Origin: Streptomyces calvus
GTDB taxonomy: Bacteria > Actinomycetota > Actinomycetes > Streptomycetales > Streptomycetaceae
Direction of reading: 5' to 3'
DNA length: 64,000 nt
Assembly (NCBI RefSeq): GCF_006782915.1
Contig: NZ_VCNP01000056.1
Span: 744,001-808,000, forward strand
Shown here: positions 49,218 to 57,636 of the stretch, piece after piece
How the letters are laid out: each line of letters starts with the position of its first letter
Numbering within the stretch: the stretch's first letter is position 1
The notes under the pieces: model-generated
Databases searched by the model: none
The model's input: the letters and a program-made list of their open reading frames with translations, nothing else
Told to the model about the DNA's origin: nothing
Translations under genes and position numbers: made by a program

Positions 49218-50492
49218 TCAGACCCCGACCAGGGCGTACGTCCCCGAACCGTCCTGCCTGCCGCTGGAGTACTGGCGTATGAACTCCCCGTCCGCGTACC
49301 GGTCGTAACCGGTCATGAAGCCGGTGTACTTGTTCTGCACACCGATCTTCGAACTGCCGGGTACGTCGCGGTAGATGTAGAACCGCTGGAGGTCGTCCTC
49401 CGCGCAGGCGGCCGTCAGCAGGACCGCCCGCTCGGTGGCCGCGTCCGGCTCGGCGATCGTCGCGCACTCGCCGTTGCCCCAGTTCCACAGGGACGCCTCG
49501 AGGACCCCGTTGTGCTCCGTCACGTTGCACAGGCGCCAGTGGTCCAGATGGGCGCTGAAAACCGTCGAGGGCCGCAGCCGGACACCGTCGTCCAGGAGCG
49601 GCGCGCCCCAGGACAGGGGCTTGCCGGGTACGGCGATCTTGTAGACGGCCTCTTCGCAGTCGAGAGCGGCCTGTACGCCGCGTCCGGCGGCCCCGGACTG
49701 TTCGGTGGACGTGCCGCTGGTGAGAGCCGGGCGCTGCACGAGGCGGTCCCGCTCCTGCTCTGCCGTCGGCGCCACCGCACCCGCCGCATGCCGGGCCTTC
49801 ACGGCGGCCGGGCCGCAGTCGAGGAGGTCCTGGGCCCTGGCCATGATGCTGCCTGCGGGCACGCTGTCCTGGCAGCGCACCGCGCCTTCCTCGAGGGTGG
49901 TGAAGGTGGTGAAGCTGCCGCTGCCGGACCCCTCGATCCACTCCAACGCCCAGCTGCCGTCGTCCTGTTGGACGCGGTTGCAGTTGAGGCTTCCGTAGGT
50001 ACCGGTGACCTTTTTGGTGCCCTTGTAGACGCCGTAGTAGCCGGGCTGGTGGAAGTCCCACGTGACCGAATTCGACACGCTGCTGGTGGAGGAGTAGTCG
50101 ACCTTCACGTTCAGGCCCACGGTCACGCCGACCTTGCCGAGCGTCTCGGCGGAGAAACTGCTCTCGACCTTGTCGTCCAAGCCGACGGAGACCGAGATGG
50201 TCGTCTCGGTGGTGGTGTCGATGGTCTGGTTGCCGGTCGTGCCCTCGGTGACGTACCAGCCCTTGAAGTGGGTGATCGTCGGGGACACTTCACTGGTTTT
50301 GATGTACGGGTGGCGTGTGCCGAGGTCGGCCGCCGTACAGGTGTCGCCGAGCTGGGGCGTCGTCGTGTCGGTGGGTGCCGCGGCAGCCGGTGAGGCGGCA
50401 AGGCTCACGGCGGTGACCGCCCAGGCGGCCGCCGTAGCGGTCACCGCCATGAGCGATCTGCCGATGCGGCTGACATGTCCTGTGGAGCGCAT
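49218..50492 (-). CDS. Secreted protein of unknown function (beta-rich)
   Basis: 424 residues from ATG 50492; upstream purines (GGGGAGACAGG) give a weak site. A Sec signal (LMAVTATAAAWAVTAVSLAA) is cleaved near AAAAP. Residues 60-200 alternate Ser/Thr/Val strands (TETTISVSVGLDDKVESSFS, VNVKVDYSSTSSVSNSVTW), a pattern seen in beta-pore-forming toxins and insecticidal proteins but not a proof. The C-terminal 130 residues include IWNWGNGECATIAEP-like and YIYRDVPGSSKIGVQNKYTG segments reminiscent of a lectin module. No catalytic motif is recognised. The gene stands alone, with no operon partner. Confidence 0.7.
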   Translation of the reverse strand: MRSTGHVSRIGRSLMAVTATAAAWAVTAVSLAASPAAAAPTDTTTPQLGDTCTAADLGTRHPYIKTSEVSPTITHFKGWYVTEGTTGNQTIDTTTETTISVSVGLDDKVESSFSAETLGKVGVTVGLNVKVDYSSTSSVSNSVTWDFHQPGYYGVYKGTKKVTGTYGSLNCNRVQQDDGSWALEWIEGSGSGSFTTFTTLEEGAVRCQDSVPAGSIMARAQDLLDCGPAAVKARHAAGAVAPTAEQERDRLVQRPALTSGTSTEQSGAAGRGVQAALDCEEAVYKIAVPGKPLSWGAPLLDDGVRLRPSTVFSAHLDHWRLCNVTEHNGVLEASLWNWGNGECATIAEPDAATERAVLLTAACAEDDLQRFYIYRDVPGSSKIGVQNKYTGFMTGYDRYADGEFIRQYSSGRQDGSGTYALVGV

Positions 50493-51183
50493 CGTTGCCT
50501 GTCTCCCCTGATCGGGTGTGGGGCCGGTCGGAACTGAATGTAATGGCCAGGCAGGTTGGTGGCGTGAGCCTCGAACTAGCCATAAAACATCACGGAAGGG
50601 CTCATTCCTCCCCTGGCGCAGAACGGTGCCCGGGGCCAAGGCCAAGCCCGGACACCGACCCGCCGCAACCTCCGCACATCGCTGTCCGGCGCCCGGTCCG
50701 GTACGGCCGGGACACGCCGACACCTGGAAGATCCGGCGCGCACTCGCCGTCCCACGCCTTGCGCCGACGCCCTTCGGCGGCACGGCGAAGGACCGAGCAG
50801 GGAACGGAGCGCCGCCGGCGCGCGACTGCGTGACGGTGATCACGGACGTCCTTCGGGTGGCACTGCGTAGGCTTGAGCCGTCGCCACGGCGGGGCCGCGA
50901 GAGGGGGCGAAGCCCTCCCACGATTGCCTGACGGAGCGTCAGAAAAGGCGCCAATTGGCCGGCCTGAGGCCTGAGAAATCCGGGGCCGGCCTTCCCGCAG
51001 GGAGGCGAAGAAGGCTTCCCTGCCGGTCGACGGCCGCCCCCCGCGGCCCCCCCCCGGGCCGGACTGCGTGCGCGCGAACGGCCGTGCCTCATCCAGTGAT
51101 CCTGCAGTGGTGCTCACTCGGCCGCTCAGACCAGAAGGCACGACACATCCGCTGTTTCACTGGGGTGACCCGCTTGCTCACAC
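50493..51183. other. Intergenic region of about 690 bases, no gene seen
   Basis: Open frames on both strands lack ribosome binding sites and family resemblance. It includes a GGCCGG-rich inverted repeat near 50957-51000. The promoter of the secreted protein must lie in its left end. Confidence 0.5.
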
Positions 51184-51465
51184 TCAGAGCAGCTCACGCT
51201 CCATCAGGTCATCCGCTTCCTCCCAGGTGATGAAGGAGCACGCTCCGGTGTTCAGGTCGACGGCCACGGGCAGGTTCCCGCCGAGTTGCATGTCCTGACG
51301 TCCGTGATCGAGGTACTCGACATGGTCGTAGGGAGCGATGAGCCGTTCCTTGTCCGTGAAGCAGTACTCGGGAACGATCCTCACGTTGGAGGACGGCCCC
51401 CACGTGCTGCTTTCCTCTGCAAGGAACTCTGCGGCCCTGCGCTCGGCTTCTTCCGGGTCGAGCAT
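51184..51465 (-). CDS. Immunity protein 35 (YrhB)-like, orphan
   Basis: 93 residues. EAERRAAEFLAEESSTWGPS at the start and GGNLPVAVDLNTGACSFITW at the end match the YrhB/Imm35 family of immunity proteins that protect cells against polymorphic toxins. The ATG at 51465 is one base after the stop of a short frame that looks like the end of a toxin gene, as expected for a toxin-immunity pair. The main part of the toxin is missing, so the gene may be an orphan immunity gene. Confidence 0.7.
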   Translation of the reverse strand: MLDPEEAERRAAEFLAEESSTWGPSSNVRIVPEYCFTDKERLIAPYDHVEYLDHGRQDMQLGGNLPVAVDLNTGACSFITWEEADDLMERELL

Positions 51466-51466
51466 G

Positions 51467-51558
51467 TCAGTTGGTCCTCATGACGTAGTAGTGGCGGTAC
51501 TTCATGTGTGCTGGATTGGCCTTGCCCGACTGGAAGTCCAAGGCGGGGCCCCGAAGGC
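51467..51558 (-). pseudogene. C-terminal stub of a polymorphic-toxin-like gene
   Basis: The last 23 or so codons, DFQSGKANPAHMKYRHYYVM followed by RTN and stop, sit directly before the immunity gene. The frame upstream runs antisense-like through the GNAT gene end, so only the tail is left. Its identity as a toxin end rests on position and on the charged, aromatic composition; the family is not certain. Confidence 0.45.
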
Positions 51559-52131
51559 TCACAGGGGGAGCGGGGCGAGGGAACGGGCGGGGTGGCGCGG
51601 GCCGAGGAAGACGACGATGCCCTTGCCGTCGGGGGACGGGTGGGTCGCCTGCGTCCAGCCGTGGCGGCGGTAGAAGGCCATGGCTCGCCCGTTCCGGACC
51701 GAGGTGAGCAGCCATGCCCGACCCTCGGGCGCGTCTGCGGTCACCGCTTCGAGGAGGCGGGTGGCGAGACCGGTGCCGCGGGCGGTGGGCCGGACGGCGA
51801 GTTCGTCGAGCTCCCGGGCTCCGCACAGCCAGTCGGCGGTGCGGTCGTTGCCGAGGCCGGCGGCCGCCTGGGGATAGCAGCGGTCGGTGGGGAAGGGGGC
51901 CGGAGTGGTCCACGCGGTGGCGAAGCCGACGATCTCCCCGTCGCGCACGGCCGTCGCGGCAGTGAACCCGGCACGCCGTACGCTCGCCGGCAGCCGGGAG
52001 ACGAACTCGGTTGCCTGCGCCTCGTCCTCGTGCCAGGGCGGGGCGCAGAAGGCGTCGACGTACACCGAACGCAGTGACTCGGTGTGCGTGAGTATCCCGG
52101 CGTCCCGGTGCACACGGATGTCTGTGGTCAT
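51559..52131 (-). CDS. GNAT-family N-acetyltransferase
   Basis: 190 residues. The N-terminal part (VYVDAFCAPPWHEDEAQATEFV) resembles GNATs that act on small amines or peptides. The acetyl-CoA motif is LDELAVRPTARGTGLATRLLEAV near residue 115, and VRNGRAMAFYRRHGWTQATH is the motif B helix. The ATG overlaps the stop of the shortened TsaD-like gene (ATGA), so the two are translated together. In actinobacteria a RimI GNAT commonly lies beside tsaD, but this protein is longer than RimI and may not be the same enzyme. Confidence 0.82.
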   Translation of the reverse strand: MTTDIRVHRDAGILTHTESLRSVYVDAFCAPPWHEDEAQATEFVSRLPASVRRAGFTAATAVRDGEIVGFATAWTTPAPFPTDRCYPQAAAGLGNDRTADWLCGARELDELAVRPTARGTGLATRLLEAVTADAPEGRAWLLTSVRNGRAMAFYRRHGWTQATHPSPDGKGIVVFLGPRHPARSLAPLPL

Positions 52132-52571
52132 CAGGCGGCCACTGCCTTCCCCACGGCGACGGGATGCAGTGCGGCGTACTCCAGCGGTGCCGGTGCGGCG
52201 CCCGCCCGTACGAGAAGGTCGCCGACGGGGGCGGTCATCGCGCCGTTGTCGGTGCACAGCCGCAGCGGCGGCACCTGCAGTTCGACGCCCGCCGCCGGAC
52301 AGCGCTCCTCGGCCGGCGACCGGACCCGCGAGTTCGCGGCGGCACCGCCGACCACGACCAGGGTGCCCACGCCGTGCTCGGCGCAGGCGGTGACCGCCTC
52401 GATGGCCGGACCGTCCGGATACGGCAGCCCGAAGACCCGCGCCGCCTTGTCGAAGCAAGCCGCGACCGCGTCGTCCAGTGTGCCCCCGAGGTGCGTGATC
52501 GGGTCCCGGACCGGGCCCGCTCCCGTCTTGTCGCAGGGCGACTCGACGCCCGGCGCCATCGCAGACCTCAT
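52131..52571 (-). pseudogene. Shortened TsaD-like (tRNA threonylcarbamoyladenosine) gene
   Basis: 146 codons from ATG 52571. The sequence has the TsaD middle segment HLGGTLDDAVAACFDKAARV and LPYPDGPAIE, then jumps to the C-terminal VVVGGAAANSRVR and PPLRLCTDNGAMTAPVGDLL. True TsaD is about 350 residues; the N-terminal metal-binding HxxxH region and roughly 90 residues in the middle are missing. It cannot be the working enzyme and is probably a decayed copy or a repurposed fragment. A Nur-type box lies 29 bases before its start. Confidence 0.75.
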
Positions 52572-52599
52572 GGCCAACCTTTCTGCCGCTAGTAAGTTG

Positions 52600-52616
52600 T
52601 TGCAAGTAGTGTGCAA
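52600..52616. promoter_or_regulatory. Nur-type (nickel) box before the TsaD-like fragment
   Basis: TTGCAA at 52600-52605, a five-base spacer, then GTGCAA at 52611-52616, one mismatch from the Nur consensus TTGCAA-N5-TTGCAA known from Streptomyces. It is placed to control the leftward TsaD-GNAT unit. Confidence 0.65.
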
Positions 52617-53114
52617 TAAAATCTCCGGTGATATGTACGAACCGGCTCCGCGCGCATAGCCGCCCTGGAGGGAGCGGCCTTGACCCCTTCGACGCCGTGC
52701 GCCTGACGCCGGGGCGTGCAGCCTTGACCCCGGCCCGGCTGCCGTGGGCAGCCGCGGCGAAAGTCGTCCGGGCCGGCGCCGACGGCTGGGGCCCGCCGGA
52801 TGCCGCACGGTCGGTCCCGCTCCAGGCCCTCGGCCGCGACGAGCCCGTCGTCAATCGCGCCATGGCCGACGGAGCGGAGGAGCGGGCCCGCGTGCTGCGT
52901 CCAGGTGATGGAGGTGCCGGCTGGCGCTCGTCCGCCATCCGTACCGAACGCTGCGAACGGGTCGCCGTCGTCAGTGAGTTCGCGGCAGAGAGATGTGGCC
53001 GGGCGCCGCACGCGATATCGGCCGCACCGTCGTTCGTTGGGCGCCGGTCGGGGTCCCGGCGACACCGGTCCTAGGGCTATCGCCTGATCGATAACTGCCG
53101 CTACTGCTGCTAGC
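52617..53114. other. Region between two Nur boxes, no confident gene
   Basis: About 500 bases. A plus-strand frame of 148 codons (52628-53074) is open but has no ribosome binding site and no family match that I recognise; it may be a decayed gene that once lay between the two nickel-responsive promoters. Confidence 0.4.
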
Positions 53115-53120
53115 GTGCAA

Positions 53121-53137
53121 CTGCACATCGGTTGCAA
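53121..53137 (+). promoter_or_regulatory. Nur box upstream of sodF
   Basis: CTGCAC-ATCGG-TTGCAA, a five-base-spaced match to TTGCAA-N5-TTGCAA with a degenerate left half; a further GTGCAA abuts on the left (53115-53120). It lies 21 bases before the superoxide dismutase start, as expected for nickel-dependent repression of the Fe-type enzyme. Confidence 0.65.
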
Positions 53138-53158
53138 TAATGTCGGAGGATGTCGAAC

Positions 53159-53800
53159 ATGGCGGTGTACACGCTCCCGGAGCTTCCCTACGACTACTCG
53201 GAGCTCGAGCCGGTCATCAACCCGCAGATCATCGAGCTGCACCACGACAAGCACCACGCCGCGTACGTCAAGGGCGCCAACGACACGCTGGAGCAGCTCG
53301 CCGAGGCGCGGGACAAGGAACAGTGGGGCTCGGTCAACGGCCTGGAGAAGAACCTGGCCTTCCACCTCTCCGGCCACATCCTGCACTCCATCTACTGGCA
53401 CAACATGACCGGTGACGGCGGCGGCGAGCCCCTGGCCGCCGACGGTGTCGGTGACCTCGCCGACGCGATCACCGAGTCCTTCGGCTCCTTCGCCGGCTTC
53501 AAGGCTCAGCTCACCAAGGCCGCCGCGACCACCCAGGGTTCGGGCTGGGGCGTCCTGGCGTACGAGCCGCTGAGCGGTCGGCTGATCGTCGAGCAGGTCT
53601 ACGATCATCAGGGCAACGTCGGCCAGGGTTCCACCCCGATCCTGGTCTTCGACGCCTGGGAGCACGCCTTCTACCTGCAGTACAAGAACCAGAAGGTCGA
53701 CTTCATCGACGCCATGTGGGCCGTCGTCAACTGGCAGGACGTGGCGAAGCGCTACGAGGCTGCCAAGTCCCGCACCGACGTGCTGCTGCTGAACCCCTGA
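53159..53800 (+). CDS. sodF: Superoxide dismutase, Fe/Mn family (SodF type)
   Basis: 213 residues from ATG 53159 with GGAGG nine bases upstream; an ATG three codons earlier overlaps that site. Metal ligands are in ELHHDKHHAAYV (first His), FHLSGHILHSIYWHNM (second His), and LVFDAWEHAFYLQY (Asp and third His), the complete Fe/Mn superoxide dismutase set. In Streptomyces the Fe-type enzyme is repressed by nickel through Nur, and a Nur box is present. It removes superoxide in the cytoplasm. The sequence alone does not fix Fe versus Mn use; the Nur box favours the Fe type. Confidence 0.93.
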   Translation: MAVYTLPELPYDYSELEPVINPQIIELHHDKHHAAYVKGANDTLEQLAEARDKEQWGSVNGLEKNLAFHLSGHILHSIYWHNMTGDGGGEPLAADGVGDLADAITESFGSFAGFKAQLTKAAATTQGSGWGVLAYEPLSGRLIVEQVYDHQGNVGQGSTPILVFDAWEHAFYLQYKNQKVDFIDAMWAVVNWQDVAKRYEAAKSRTDVLLLNP

Positions 53801-53866
53801 CCGCGGGGGCCGTATGACGTCCTGCTCGTGATCGTCTTCTCACCTTCACCTGCAGGCGGCACAAGG

Positions 53867-53904
53867 AAGGGCCTCCGGCCGGGACGACCCGGCCGGAGGC
53901 CCTT
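53867..53904. terminator. Hairpin terminator after sodF
   Basis: A perfect 17-bp stem with a four-base ACGA loop: AAGGGCCTCCGGCCGGG at 53867-53883 and its complement at 53888-53904, 66 bases after the sodF stop. The 5' AAGG and 3' CCTT ends pair. Confidence 0.9.
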
Positions 53905-54111
53905 GCGGCGTGTCCGGGGTCTGCCCCTGCAGGTCCTGGACGCGCTCGAACCGGTCGGCGCCCATGGCGCCGTGATTCCCGTGCCCAGTCATCGCGGGCC
54001 GAACGCGCGGCGGCCCGCCCGGGAGGTCAAGTTCGGTGCTGTCGCGGCTCCTTCGTCCTCTCCGGGAACCGACCGCCTCTTCCGTCCGGCTGCTGTGAGG
54101 CGGGGAGGTGG

Positions 54112-54726
54112 CATGGAAGGGCTGGATGTCCGGATGTCCGGCGCAGTGTGCCGGCACGGCCGGGACGAGGCCGTGCGCGACGTCGATCTCGGCATCGTGC
54201 GCGGGCAGCGAGTGGGCGCTGATCGGTACCCGCGGGTCGGGCCAGACCCCGTTGCGGCGGACCGTTCCGGTGCTGCGTCGGCATGGCGCGGGCCGGATTC
54301 CGGTGGGTGGCCGGGACACGGGGAGCGTTACGGAGTGGGCGTGGCGGCGACGGGCGGGCGCGTGGATCCCGCAGAAACCGGCCACCGGCCGCCTTCCCTT
54401 GCTGGCAGGCGAGTTGCAGGCCGGCGGTGGTGCGCGAGCCGAGGCGGCGGAGGCGGCCGACAAGCTCGGGGTCGGGCATCTCGCCGACCGGCCCTTGCAC
54501 ACATTGTCCGGTGGTCGGCTTCAGCGGATGTACCTGGCGAGGGCGGGCGGCTGTGCGGCGGCCGGTGCGGGCGTCCTGCTCGCCGACGAGCCGACCGCCG
54601 CCCTCGACTTCTCCGGGCGGGAGGAGGCGGCCGGCGTACTGGTCTCCCTGCCGGTAGCCGTCGTGGTCGTGGCTGAGGAACTCGTCCCACGGAGCCTCTG
54701 CGCACGGATGGCTGGAGCTCGGGCAC
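54112..54726 (+). pseudogene. ABC transporter ATPase, frameshifted and decayed
   Basis: The N-terminus is in one frame (MSGAVCRHGRDEAVRDVDLG, ending IVRGQRV near 54210). The rest is in another frame: degenerate Walker A IGTRGSGQTPL (lysine lost), IPQKPATGRLPL Q-loop region, signature LHTLSGGRLQRMYLARA and Walker B VLLADEPTAALD. The switch histidine region is eroded to VVVVAEELVPRSLCA. A frameshift near 54215 and the loss of the Walker A lysine make it a pseudogene, of the ZnuC/MntB-like group. It may be the residue of a metal importer next to sodF. Confidence 0.8.
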
Positions 54727-55599
54727 TCAGATGCTGTTGGCGATGCGCTCGTGGTCCCGTTCGCCCTCGCGGGTCTGGATACCAGCGGCGAGCAGCTTGT
54801 GGGCGAGCTCGGTGACCTCATCGCCGAACGCCGCGAACAGGCCCTCGTTCTCAACGGCGTACGCCGCACGCGGAATCGGAGGCGCGACCGCGTCGACCGC
54901 AGCCTTCGTGATGGAGATCACCTCTGGCCGGAGGCCGGCGATCCGTCGGGCGAGGGTGTCGACGAAGGAATCGAGTTCTGCGGCGGGCAGGGCACGGTTG
55001 ATCAGGCCGTACCGTTCCGCGAGCTCCGCGCCCACGAGTTCGGCGCCGAGGATGAGTTCCAGCGCGCGGGCCCGGCCCGCCAGGCGCGTCATGTTCACCG
55101 TGCCGCCGCCTCCGGGCAGGATCCCCATCAAGGACTCCGGCTGCCCCTGCCCCGACGTGCCGATCGCTGCGAAGCGCATGTCCAGGTACATGAAGAACTC
55201 GTTGCCCGCGCCGCGCGCGAAGCCCGCCAGTTTGCCGATGGTGACCTGCGGCAGCGAGCGGACCTCTTCGCTCATCGCCTGGAGGATGTTCAGGCCTTCC
55301 GGGACGGTCGAGCCCGGCGCGGCCGCGATCGCAGCGCGAGTGGCCGCAGGCAGCGCGTCGGGGTCGGTGAGGTAGGCCATGTCACCGTGCGCAATGAAGA
55401 ACTCCGGGTCGGCACTCTCGAAGACGATGACGCGGACGTCGGCGTCGTCCCGCACACGCGCGACGAATGCCCGGAGTGACGGCAGGAGGACCGCGTCCAT
55501 CAGATTGAGCGGCGGGTGATCGATTGTCACCGTCGCGACCCCGTCCGAGACGTCGATGGTCAGGGCGGGAAGGTCTGCGTAGCTCATGAGGTGGCTCAT
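54727..55599 (-). CDS. Enoyl-CoA hydratase/isomerase family protein
   Basis: 290 residues of the crotonase fold. Segments: VTIDHPPLNLMDAVLLPSLR near residue 25, EFFIAHGDMAYL, the oxyanion-hole TIGKLAGFARGAGNEFFMYLDMRFAA and SLMGILPGGGGTVNMTRLAG. The usual catalytic glutamate of hydratases lies near GILPGGGG; the fold also covers isomerases and hydrolases. It is divergent from a TetR gene. The start at 55599 lacks a strong ribosome binding site; the ATG four codons later (55587) is an alternative. It probably acts on a CoA thioester; the substrate is unknown. Confidence 0.82.
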   Translation of the reverse strand: MSHLMSYADLPALTIDVSDGVATVTIDHPPLNLMDAVLLPSLRAFVARVRDDADVRVIVFESADPEFFIAHGDMAYLTDPDALPAATRAAIAAAPGSTVPEGLNILQAMSEEVRSLPQVTIGKLAGFARGAGNEFFMYLDMRFAAIGTSGQGQPESLMGILPGGGGTVNMTRLAGRARALELILGAELVGAELAERYGLINRALPAAELDSFVDTLARRIAGLRPEVISITKAAVDAVAPPIPRAAYAVENEGLFAAFGDEVTELAHKLLAAGIQTREGERDHERIANSI

Positions 55600-55678
55600 T
55601 TCGCGGTAAGGGACGGCCCGCGACCGGGCCGCCGAATGGGGACAGCGTCGCGAACCTCGGCTTCGCGGCTGACACTGA

Positions 55679-55735
55679 GTATCAAGTTAGAATCTTGTAC
55701 CCAAAGAGGCAAACGAGTGTGTCGGAGTACACTCG
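55679..55735. promoter_or_regulatory. Candidate TetR operators between hydratase and tetR genes
   Basis: Two inverted repeats: GTATCAAG and CTTGTAC around a seven-base spacer at 55679-55700, and CGAGTGT-N8-ACACTCG at 55714-55735. Both lie in the 141-bp gap between the divergent genes, so the regulator probably controls both directions. Confidence 0.6.
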
Positions 55736-55740
55736 TCCCC

Positions 55741-56358
55741 ATGAGCGCAGCGCCAGTCGGTACCCGTGAGATCAGCCGCCACGCGGTGCGAGCAGAGTTG
55801 GCCCGCGTGGCGTTCAACCGGTTCTGCCTCACCGGCTTCAACCAGGTCACCTTTGCCGACCTCGCCAAAGCCGCCGGAGTGTCGCGGAGTACCTTCCTGC
55901 GCTACTTCGGCACCAAGGAAGACGTGGTCCTGTTCGTCTTCGACCCCGTCGGCGACGTCATCGCTGACGCGCTCGACGCCGACCGGGCCGACCAGGACGA
56001 CTGGAGCAGGCTGCGCAACGCCCTGGAGTCAGCCGTGACGTTCCTCGTGCGCGACGTCCAGGAACTCGTGACGATCCTCGGCCTCATCGAGCAGACCCCG
56101 GCCCTGTGCGCACGCCTCCGCGAGAAGCAGGCTGAATGGCGACCACGGATCGTCGCCCGACTGCAGGAGACGACCTCCTCGACCGACGGGTCATCGGTCA
56201 TCGCCGACGTTCGCGTAGCGGCGGCGCTCGAATGCCTGTGGATCGTCCTCGGGCAATGGAGTGCGAGCGACGGCGAAGCGGACCTCGGCGAACTGCTGGA
56301 CGCTGCGTTCGCCGCCTTCTCGACCCCGGCATGCCGAGAGACCGACGCTCCGTCGTAA
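55741..56358 (+). CDS. TetR-family transcriptional regulator
   Basis: 205 residues. The N-terminal helix-turn-helix is VAFNRFCLTGFNQVTFADLAKAAG with recognition helix GVSRSTFLRYFGTKEDVVLFVF, the TetR signature. The C-terminal part binds a ligand and dimerises; VTFLVRDVQELVTILGLIEQTP is its central helix. It is divergent from the enoyl-CoA hydratase-like gene, which it probably represses. Confidence 0.9.
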   Translation: MSAAPVGTREISRHAVRAELARVAFNRFCLTGFNQVTFADLAKAAGVSRSTFLRYFGTKEDVVLFVFDPVGDVIADALDADRADQDDWSRLRNALESAVTFLVRDVQELVTILGLIEQTPALCARLREKQAEWRPRIVARLQETTSSTDGSSVIADVRVAAALECLWIVLGQWSASDGEADLGELLDAAFAAFSTPACRETDAPS

Positions 56359-56710
56359 AGGGCCGAGGCGGCGGCTTCCTCGGCGGTGCCGAGGCGTCCG
56401 AAAGGAGTGGTCGATCAGCGGCGGTGATCGCGTCGTCGGTGATCGCTGACGGTGCACCGACCCGGTCAACCCCACCCCCAGGCCGCTGACCAGGACAAAT
56501 GCTGCTTCCGGCTGGAGTGTTAGATGCTCTCGGGGAGTGACCCGCCCGCGTTTGAGCAGGACGGAGGTGTCTTGGCCGCGCTCGGGTCAGCAACCGGTCG
56601 GCATCGGGCCGGACGGTGTCCGGCATGCTGACCTTCAACCGTCACAGGGACCTGTCGCGCCGCCCGGCGCCGTCCGGGTGGTGAACGTCAACCACATGGC
56701 CGACCATGTC

Positions 56711-56791
56711 CACCGGGTGCGCCGGCAGATCCACTCGAACACGCACCGACCGGCGAAACTGAAGCACCGCAAGGCGGGGAGTTCCGAGAGG
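56711..56791 (+). pseudogene. Tyrosine integrase fragment, first copy
   Basis: About 27 codons, HRVRRQIHSNTHRPAKLKHR, nearly identical to part of the longer fragment at 60339-60575. Similarity ends at both sides. No intact integrase is present. Confidence 0.6.
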
Positions 56792-56869
56792 TCCCTCCAC
56801 CGTGCTCGGCGCGCGAAGTGCGACAGCTTCCAGCTCCCGCCCCGATGATCACCGGCATCGACGCATCTC

Positions 56870-57285
56870 CTTGATCCAGGCGGTCCGGCGCCGATGTCGG
56901 CGGTCGTCGGGCGGTGCGGCCGACGGCATCGGCCGTGTCGGGCAGTGCCGACTGCGTGAAGCGCTGTGGTGGCACCTGGTGCACACTCATGACGCGGGCC
57001 CGCGAGGCCGGCCTCGGCACCCTGGCCGACCTCGGCTTCTTCGGCCTGGACGACCAGCCCGACGACGACCCCGTGATCATCACCGGCCGCAAGGCCACCC
57101 GGAACCACCGACTCACCGATGCCGAGAAGGAAGCACACCGGCTGATCAGCCGCGAACGCGCCGTCGGCGAGCACGGGTTCGCCCACCACAAGTCCTGGCG
57201 CATCCTGACCAAGATCCGCACGCACGCCCGCCACGCGACCACCCTCCTGCGGGCCCTCGTCCTCGCGAACACCGGTGCAGAGGCG
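56870..57285 (+). pseudogene. IS5-type (DDE) transposase remnant
   Basis: The C-terminal part of a DDE transposase: AREAGLGTLADLGFFGLDDQ, DPVIITGRKATRNHRLTDAE, KEAHRLISRERAVGEHGFAH and WRILTKIRTHARHATTLLRA, with the catalytic glutamate region (RERAVGEHGF). The preceding part (HTHD) is in another frame, indicating a frameshift near 56990, and the N-terminus is missing. No terminal repeats can be assigned with certainty. Confidence 0.75.
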
Positions 57286-57366
57286 AACCGACGATCCCCC
57301 CCCCGCAGTGATCATGATGCTGACCGGCAGGAGTCCGTCACTCCCGGACCGCACCAGCCCCACCCC

Positions 57367-57400
57367 CAGCCCCACGAGCTGCGGAATCAGCATGAAACGA
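57367..57400. repeat. Left copy of a perfect 34-bp inverted repeat
   Basis: The 34 bases (starting CAGCCCCACGAGCTGCGG and ending CATGAAACGA) occur in reverse complement at 59399-59432. The copies bracket the second GH10 gene. Confidence 0.9.
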
Positions 57401-57636
57401 TCCCATCGCCGGCCGTACCGGCCCACCGCCGACCGTACCGACCGCTCTCCGGCCGTCGTTCCCGAACGTTCCTCGGCCGACGGTCCCTCACGCGCACCTG
57501 AAACACTGGCGATCAGTCACAGCGGGGCGGCGCGATCGGTTGCGCACCGTTCTTGCCGCGGCCGGGGAGGACGGTGCTCGGCGACGGTGTCGCTTGAGGG
57601 CGGCGATGCCGTCGGAAGACGGGCTGAGGATACGGA

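Noticed and set aside
52628..53074. 148-codon plus-strand frame between the two Nur boxes
   Set aside because: No ribosome binding site, no recognised family and a biased composition; listed only as a region without a confident gene.
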